Part shown: piece after piece, positions 57,366 to 64,000 of the stretch | How positions within the stretch are numbered: the first letter of the stretch is position 1 | Layout: the number at the start of each line of letters is the position of its first letter | Assembly: GCA_022661535.1 (NCBI GenBank) | Contig: JAKULF010000003.1 | Location: 124,001-188,000, forward strand | Reading direction: 5' to 3' | Origin: Eutypa lata | Taxonomy: Eukaryota; Ascomycota; Sordariomycetes; Xylariales; Diatrypaceae | Length of the DNA: 64,000 nt | Made by a program: the position numbers and the translations under genes | The notes under the pieces: model-generated | The model's database searches: none | What the model was told of the DNA's origin: nothing | The model's input: only the letters and a program-made list of their open reading frames with translations

Positions 57366-58416
57366 ATAATATAAATATTTAATAATAATAATTTAACGAA
57401 AAAAATTATAAATATAATAATTAATATTTTATTATATTATTAAACGAATAAATTAATATTAAAATTAAATTAAAATAATTAAAAAAATATTTATTTTATA
57501 TATTAAATCGATTTATTTTAATTAATAATAACTTTTTATTTTAAATAATTATAATAATTATATATTTAAAGAATTTATAATTTTTTATTTTTTTAATAAA
57601 ATTTATATATTATATTTTTTTATTTATAATTTATATATATTATAATTATTTAATATTAAAATATTTTTATATTTTAAACGTTATTTTTATTTTTAATTTT
57701 AAAAAAAATATTATAAATAAATTTCGAAAGTTATTAATAAAAATATTTTTTTAAACGTTTAATTAAACGTAATATAATATATTTTTAATTTTAATTTATA
57801 TTAAAATAAATTTTAAAATATTTAAAATATAATGTATTTTAAAAAAAATTATTTTAAATAATTAATTTATTAAAAAAAACTTTAAATAAAATTATATATT
57901 AATTATAAAGTTAAATTTTGTTTTAATAATATTTAATTTTATTAATTTAATAATTAATTTAATTTTAAAAATATTTAAATTATTAATAAAAATTAATTAA
58001 ATTTAATTTTATTTTCGAAAAAATAATCGTTTAATTATTTTTTAAAAAGTTTAATAAATTTTTTAACGAAATAATTTTTAATTATATAATAAACGAATAA
58101 TAAAATAAATAATTATTTATAATTTTTAAAAAAAAAAAATTTAAAAAAAAAAATAATATTAAATTTAAATTTAAAGTTTATTTAATTAAAAAATATAAAA
58201 AAAATATAAAAAAAATATAAAAAAATTTATATTAAAATTTATTTATATTATTTAATTAAAAAAAGTTAAAATTAAAAAGAAAAAAATAAATAATATAATA
58301 AAAATAATAATTATATTATAATTCGTTTTATAAAAGTTTAAAATTAATTGTTTAATTATTCGATTTTTTATAATAAATTAAAGTTTAAAGGTATAGTTGT
58401 AATGATCGTTAAAAGT

Positions 58417-58463
58417 GCATTGGGCGTTAAGGGGGATGTGCGTTAAGGAGGTGGTTGACTTAC
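58417..58463 (-). repeat. Right terminal inverted repeat of the AT island
   Basis: Reverse complement begins GTAAGTCAACCACC and pairs with 52502-52548. It retains a few more C residues than the left end inside the shared TTAACGC region. Confidence 0.85.
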
Positions 58464-58756
58464 CCTTACTCCAGAGATTAGCACCTCCCTTCCCCCGTAG
58501 TCTGGCCCATATGCAGGACGGGAGGGCTTTTCAGGGTATGCTGCACAGGGGTGGAGATGAACTATTCGTTGAACAGACCCTACCCAGAGGTTTCCCTTTT
58601 CTGGTATATATATATATCACCTTCATGCAAAGGTGATATTCTCAATTCCACCTTGATTCATTATTCTCCTACAGAGTATTCCCCTCGTTTAAAAGATACA
58701 TGCTCAATTCCCCCTTTGCTCACTCTTCTCTCGGCACGTGTTGCTCGTAATTCAAC
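58464..58756. other. Short promoter region of the PLC-like gene
   Basis: About 290 bp between the right inverted repeat and the ATG at 58757, with normal base composition. It contains a TATATATATATC stretch near 58606-58618 and a C/T-rich leader. Short frames at 58415 and 58551 are unsupported. Confidence 0.5.
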
Positions 58757-61694
58757 ATGGCAGCACGAACTAAACAATCATTCAAATTCCAATCTCCTGA
58801 GCACCGCCAGATTGGCGATCGGGCTGTGTTACCTTTCTCTGACGGTGACGTTGCCGGTGTCAATTTCAAGTACGCCGGGCCAGGCTTCCCGAGAGATTTG
58901 ACTATCTCTCTTGGCCAGATCGTCGCTCTTGCTGGCGACCTTTATGGCAATTGCGATGGTGAACAGATCAGCGACCAATGGCAAACAAACCGAGAGGCCA
59001 GTATAAAGCAATTTTTGTCCAATACAGATTTATTGAATAAGGACACCAAGGGGTATCTTCAATCTATCGTGAAGATCATGCTAGCCCAGGAGAGAGAGAG
59101 ATCGCTGCTGCGATCCGGGATGGGAAAGATGTGGCCCAGGTAGGCAGATAATTCCGATTCAGTCCGTTTCAGAATGGTCTTCGTCCTGATATACTGACCA
59201 GCATATATTCGATTTCAGGCTTTCAAGCTGAGCGGTGATAAATATGATAGGGAGTGGGCCTTTGCCACCAATTTGGATTATTTGCGTCTAGCTTTGTGTA
59301 ACTGGGATCACTTCGGCCAGGTAAGGGCGACAGTGATTAGAGTGCTTCTCCGACTAATACAAACCGTTACAGGACGCCGTTAGCGCATACTCAGCCGGCC
59401 ACACCGCAGCTCTTCGGCAAGCCCGACTCGCCCAGCAGACGAGGGATAAGGCCGCACTTCGGTATGCCTACTTCCTGGAGGGATTTGCTTGTCACTTTCT
59501 TACCGATCTTTTCTCTACCGGGCACATGAGAACGCCGCGCCGTATTCTGCACACAACCTATTTTCCACCCGCGAGTGATATGAATGCCACGGCCTGTGAC
59601 GGCCTCAACTCTCTCGATGTTGAGCTCTGGCCGGCCGATCAGTGTGCCCGTGCAATGCACGATGAGGACTGCGCTAACGGGCTTTGGGTGACCAATGCTG
59701 AACGCAGCGCCTCTTGGCCTGCTTATGGCGACAGCCAACTGTTTTCGTGTAAGGGAAACCTGGACTTTGGCGCTGCGTTGGATGCAGTCCAGACTGGCAT
59801 CAACGAGGTGTGGATGACTTTTGAAGGTGGTAAAGTCGACAGTTTCGGAGCGTTGCAGAAGGCAAGTCCCTTTGCCTACTAGTGCTACCGTCATCTCCTC
59901 CAATTTTCTGAAGTGCAAGGACTCCTCGCCTGCTGACATTTCAATATCCAGATCCCAGTTCTCGGAGACATGTCGCCCCCAAACTTTCCGCCGCTTTTCA
60001 AGTCGGACGGCACTAATCTCTATTTACGGTCTCATATTGATAACAGATTGCTTTCTACCTACGACGTTTACCCCCTCTCGAAAGTGCCGTGGACACAGAT
60101 CCTGCAGCATATCTCAAAATCTGGCCAGAGCCAGAATCAGCTACCCCTGACGCTAGATCTGCTATGTCCCACAAGAGTGCTTCATTTACGCGTTATTGAT
60201 GACTTAAACTTATCCGTAGCACAGTACGGAACTATTTATTCACAGTCGTCAACAACGAGAAACGCGGAAGTGGAATCTTGGAACTTGTTGAAGCAAACAA
60301 CGCTTTCTGTGCCGCAATCCTCGGGACAAACAAGTTGGAATGCCGCCCAAAAGATTGATGACATTGGCGTCTACAGTCTTGTTGGACGCGTTCTTCTGCC
60401 TTCGGGAGATCTCAATACTTACCACGTCGGCCTGAAGGTGACTTCTCATGACGTGGCAGTCCTTTGGGCGGACGAAGCCCAAGATGGTAACTCAGGCTGG
60501 GCCACTGGGAACGTTTGGTACGGCCAGTTTGATGCAGACAGTAACACTGTAGCTATGATAAAACACTGGCACATGGCCGCCTCGCCCTGGAAATCCAAGC
60601 TAGAGTTATGGACCTTCAAGTCTGGCACGCAAAACGCCCCAACAAGGAAGAGGACCGAGTGGCCCTCGGAGTTCAAGCTCCCGCCTTAGTATGCTTGCCT
60701 ATATTTTTTGCCCTCTACCCTGATCCATGCCGGTGAGAGCACCAAGAGTTGTGCGCTGACATCACATCCATAGCACGGCGTTCTCACTTCCTATCGAGGG
60801 AAAGGATTCTAGCGACACCTTTGTCACCTCCGCTCTGGACACTTCAGTGTCTCCAGCTAAGACATTGTGGACATTCTCGACTTGGAAGAGGGGCTATTCG
60901 AGCCTCGTATGCTCAACGTGCCATGAGAGCCTTTCCGAGAGGGCCCAGAAGACCATAGTTAAATGTGGTACCACCAGCTCAACGGGGAACCGCGTCATTC
61001 GCCTCTTTTACGGCGAGAAGTATAGCAAATCTGGTACGTTAATTAATCCGTCAATGCACACAGCCGTGTCATACAGGGTTGAGTGTGTAGACAAACTCTT
61101 AGTGGTTGGCAATGTAATAAAAGCCTAATGGCTAATGGAATAACTCCAGGATACGTTCGAATTGATGTCTTGCAGCTCTCGACGATGTCGGTAACTACAA
61201 TTTCGTCTTCCGAGTTTAAAGCGACTTGGTCCGGCCAGAACTATCTCACCTGGTTCCACTCCGACGTCGACGCCGACGGAAAATTGGATCTTGTCGGCCT
61301 AGTCGCTGCTGATGATGGATCTCTGACTGTGTTAGCATTTAAGCCAAAGCCGGACGAGTTCTCCGGGTTCGAATCTCCCATTATCAGTAGAATTACTTCG
61401 GACAAGGGCACCCTGCTTACAGCCCCCTTTATGGAGCCAATATCAGCTAGGCAGGCTGCTTACAGGTTTCCCAATTTCACTTACCAGGTTGACTCTGGTA
61501 TCTTGATGGCCTTTGATAACTACGGTGTTATGGGTATGCGACTGCTTCGGTCTAAGAGCTATAACGGCACACTTTCATACGAGGTTGGTGGACAACTGCC
61601 GGCTGTCGCGGGCCAGATATCTGCTACGCTAGGTCAAGTGACGCGGTTATTTGAAACCAAAAAGGAGGCTATTGGCTTGTTTATTGAATATTAG
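58757..61694 (+). CDS. Zinc phospholipase C/nuclease-like protein with FG-GAP-like C-terminus, frame broken at a GA repeat
   Basis: Six exons: 58757-59139, 59219-59320, 59373-59861, 59952-60688, 60774-61033 and 61150-61694. Exons 2-6 close in phase; intron 3 has a GC donor (AAG/GCAAGT). Exon 1 is two bases too long: the frame before and after the GAGAGAGAGA run (about 59092-59103) differs, so the product is interrupted unless the base count is an error. The intact design would be about 837 residues with no signal peptide. Exons 2-3 carry NWDHFGQ and CHFLTDLFSTGHMRTP, a His-xxx-Asp...His set resembling the metal site of zinc-dependent phospholipase C / S1-P1 nucleases. The last exon has DVDADGKLDLVGL, a calcium-loop FG-GAP/VCBS-like repeat. 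Enzyme activity and location are inferred only from these motifs. Confidence 0.72.
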
Positions 61695-62469
61695 GAAATG
61701 TTGCGAATCAATAGAAGAGGAAGTATGCATTTGCTTTTACGTATAGAAGTACAATTAAAATAAAATCGAAAGGTTTATGAGGGGTAAGAAGTTGCCGCTT
61801 TGATCTTGCCAATCTTACACCGGCCACCATTTGGATACGGGTAAATGTCCAGGCGATTCACAGAATAGTCTAAATTGGAATATTTTTCAATGCATTCTCA
61901 TGCATATGTCCGTTTAAAGAATTATGTGCAAGTGGGGGCGAATTTATATGTTCCTCTCGTCTTGCAACGGCTTGGTTCTGAATATGATCCTTTATGTAGA
62001 ACCCCTAACGTGTACCCCTTTTTACTTCCAGTCATTCATGATTATCGCCTATAGGTGAAAATAGGCGGTAGTAACTGAGATAAACCTGTCGCCAATTATA
62101 CTAGACATCATGGCATGTTGCTGCAGAGCCCAGTGAGGTAATTATATTAGTCTAGTAACGAAAGAAAGGACGCTTTGCAGATAAGAGTGTAGAATCTAGC
62201 ACAGCAGGGAAAGATATAATCAAATTTTAATACCGGCAAAGAACCTCGTGGAATTAGTGGCTAGTTATTATTCTATTAGCTTGTCAATGATTCCATTGAA
62301 GAGTCAAGCAAGATGTCTTCACACAAAATACATTAATGTTTTGACTGAGAGCCCCCCCCCCGCCGCAACTGAAATCCCACAACCTCACCTTATTTTTGAC
62401 GTTGATAATTCTAACTAACACACGATTCTTGCCATGTCAACTTAAAACGTACATAAATCAGCTAGCTAC
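61695..62469. other. Intergenic between convergent genes
   Basis: About 775 bp with a C9-type run near 62352-62361. No gene seen. Confidence 0.5.
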
Positions 62470-63218
62470 CTACATTTTCATTCCTACTCTCTGAAAGAGA
62501 GCAAATACACTGCCTGCCTCAACTTGGCCTAGGCCAGACTGCCAGCCAGCTGCCCATGAACCTGCCGCCTCTGTTATTATACCTTCTCCACACAGATAGC
62601 ATCACCATAAACAGTATACTTACCAGCAACAGGTCCCGCAGACCTAAAGCCGAAGACGGAGATACACTGAGGCACCAGGAGCGCCATGACGGCCAGAGCA
62701 AGCAGCGTCACAACAACACCGCACGGGACCGGATTCTCTCCGACGAACTTATACACAGCAGTGCTGACTCCATCGAGTGCCTTCTTGAAGTCGGCCGGAA
62801 GGCCCTCTTCGGTCTCAATTGCAGTCTCGAGCCAGCAGCGCAGTGCATGTGCGCCGGCGCACCCGCTGCTCGCGCACTTCCCCACCAAGCCCTGAATCTC
62901 CGCTGCGGCGCCGAGCGCGTGCAGTGCGACCTGCAACCCCAGGTTGGCTCTCGCCTGCGCGGTCCCTTGCCAGGACTCGCCGATGCCCTTGGCTGAGGTC
63001 CGGCCGAACTCATCGGCGGCCTTCAGGAGCCCGGGGATTGCTGCTTCGGCTCCCTTGCGCACGTTGTTGGCGAGTACGTCGGCCGCGTGGTGGTGGTGCC
63101 CGCCCTGGGCGAAGCCTTTGCCGAATTCTTCGGCGCCCTTGGCGAGACCACGGCCTAATTCGTCGGCCGCCTTGGCGATATGCTGGCCGGCGTGGGCAAG
63201 ACCTTGGAATATATCCAT
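62470..63218 (-). CDS. IFI6/IFI27 (ISG12)-like small membrane protein
   Basis: Exons 63218-62624 and 62570-62470, joined across a 53-bp GT-AG intron (GTAAGT...AATAACAG), give 231 residues. The N-terminal half is Ala/Gly-rich and amphipathic, with three similar segments (AKAADELGRGLAKG, AEEFGKGFAQGG, LLKAADEFGRTSAKG). A middle region has several Cys. A hydrophobic segment (CGVVVTLLALAVMALLVPQCI) leads into GFRSAGPVAEAAGSWAAGWQS, the Gly/Ala-rich signature of the interferon-induced 6-16/IFI27 family. The second exon supplies the typical AGSVFALFQRVGM end, which supports the splice. Animal members sit in mitochondria, ER or nuclear membrane; many fungi carry such genes with unknown role. The N-terminal repeats are an addition to the family core. 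The antisense 133- and 146-residue frames are shadows. Confidence 0.82.
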
Positions 63219-63837
63219 AGCTGCGTGTGGGAAGTTTGGATGCTTTATGTCCTTTGCAAGCGTGAATTTGAAAGTGTGAGATAATGTGTAAGGTGTGTGA
63301 TGATTTTGGAGCTTTTAGATGGTGTGAAAACTGTTTATTAAGTGTGACAAATCTTGATCGACTCCTGGTGGCGATCCAGAAAGATATAATAGCCTTCGTT
63401 TGTCGGCTGCCCAAGAGGTGCGTTTGATAAACTGGCATATGATTTCCACTCGGGAGTTAGCGCCGGCTAAGCACATTCATCTGAGAGCACTCGATATTGT
63501 ACTACCCATACGATGTGTACTAAAGAAAATTTACAGGCAGCTCTTGTATCGAAGAGATAATATCCACCAAAGCCGGTAGTGGGAGTACTTAAATGAACAA
63601 AGCAGGTAGCCGAACGATATTTTCTACCGCCTCTCCCTCCCGGAAGTATTGTTTAACGTTGTTTGATAAATGCTCTTTGATATTGTATAACGCAAGTAGA
63701 ACTTATCTTACATTAGTTTTACTTCTGTTAATTGCAGCTGCTTATATTGATGACTACTTAGATTCATGAAATGAACTGATACGAAGCTAAACCACACAAA
63801 ATTTCCAACGAGAGAATCACCTAAGGAGGCCGCAACT
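63219..63837. other. Intergenic, IFI27-like gene upstream region
   Basis: About 620 bp, promoter side of the IFI27-like gene and 3' side of the GMC gene. No further feature supported. Confidence 0.5.
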
Positions 63838-64000
63838 TCAAATCCGACCTAACTCTTTGACAATGATATCTGCAGCCTTCTCGCCGATGACCATAGCCGT
63901 GTGGTTGGTATGACCAGCAAGGTTCGTAGGGGAAATGCTCATATCAGCGATCTTGAGCCCTGTGACGCCGTGAACATTCAAGTTCGCATCAACCACGCCA
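63838..64000 (-). CDS. GMC oxidoreductase, C-terminal fragment (continues beyond window)
   Basis: On the minus strand the frame from 64000 to the TGA at 63838-63840 reads GVVDANLNVHGVTGLKIADM, then SISPTNLAGHTNHTAMVIGE and KAADIIVKEL. This is the conserved end of glucose-methanol-choline (GMC) flavoenzymes, which oxidise alcohols using FAD. The GHTNHTAMVIGEKAAD stretch is the region that closes over FAD and holds one of the active-site His/Asn residues. Only about 53 residues are inside the window; the ADP-binding N-terminus is outside, so no subfamily can be given. Confidence 0.88.
   Translation of the reverse strand, partial: GVVDANLNVHGVTGLKIADMSISPTNLAGHTNHTAMVIGEKAADIIVKELGRI

Larger units (their letters stand above)
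52502..58463. mobile_element. RIP-degraded DNA transposon with 47-bp terminal inverted repeats
   Basis: An island of almost pure A/T about 5.9 kb long is bounded by inverted repeats at 52502-52548 and 58417-58463. It has no open frame above about 60 codons. The residual G and C sit mostly in CG dinucleotides, the pattern left when C-to-T mutation hits CpA/CpT and spares CpG, as in repeat-induced point mutation. The inverted ends and lack of long terminal repeats point to a class II element. No target-site duplication is obvious, and the transposase type cannot be read from the ruined sequence. The flanking GC content returns to normal within tens of bases on both sides. Confidence 0.8.

Noticed and set aside
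52502..58463. Centromere or mitochondrial DNA insertion as explanation of the AT island
   Set aside because: The exact inverted ends with transition-only differences, and the lack of any mitochondrial gene sequence, fit a mutated transposon better.
58415..58901. Short plus-strand frames at the right edge of the island
   Set aside because: They overlap the inverted repeat or the PLC-like first exon in other frames and have no coding features.
61368..61384. tRNA T-loop-like GGGTTCGAATCTCCC
   Set aside because: It lies in frame inside the last exon of the PLC-like gene and no cloverleaf can be folded around it.

Overview
This is nuclear DNA of a filamentous ascomycete (Pezizomycotina, probably Sordariomycetes; the finer placement is a guess). 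The evidence is many short GT-AG introns of about 50-90 bp, with branch sites such as CTAAC or CTAAT. The genes are also fungal: DUF3433, GH10 xylanase, M43 protease, GT31, a fungal CAMK kinase and a MIR1-type carrier. There is also an AT-rich island that looks mutated by RIP. Genes lie on both strands with no operon-like order. I rebuilt exon structures by hand from splice signals, reading frame and family motifs.

Left part (1-21.5 kb), in order: a DUF3433 membrane protein running off the left edge; a secreted GH10 xylanase (three exons); a 5'-truncated relic related to the C-terminal part of killer-toxin-like chitinases; an uncharacterised protein; a GT31-like glycosyltransferase; a 3.4 kb stretch without recognisable genes; a small acidic-tailed gene with a one-base frame break; a 601-residue protein of unknown role; a secreted M43 metalloprotease; and a basic protein of unknown role.

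Middle (21.9-49 kb): an SRPK-like kinase; a DUF3445/haem-dependent demethylase-like protein (six exons); a serine carboxypeptidase (five exons); a dead MFS transporter tail; an uncharacterised two-exon gene; a YdeI/OmdA-like protein; a disordered protein with a C-terminal coiled coil; a mitochondrial phosphate carrier; a decayed STAND/ankyrin gene; a large CAMK-type kinase; a cytochrome P450; and a YeeZ-like Rossmann protein.

Right part (49-64 kb) is the most unusual. A predicted protein with a transglutaminase-like Cys-His-Asp arrangement is preceded by an eight-copy repeat of about 23 bp. Next comes an AT island of nearly 6 kb bounded by 47-bp inverted repeats whose mismatches are all transitions, which I read as a DNA transposon destroyed by RIP. 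Beyond it lie a zinc phospholipase C/nuclease-like gene broken at a GA microsatellite, an IFI6/IFI27-like small membrane protein, and the C-terminus of a GMC oxidoreductase running off the right edge.

I see no biosynthetic cluster, CRISPR array, rRNA or convincing tRNA gene. No coordinated new system is demonstrated. The best candidates for new biology are the transglutaminase-like protein and the interrupted PLC-like protein on either side of the RIP island.
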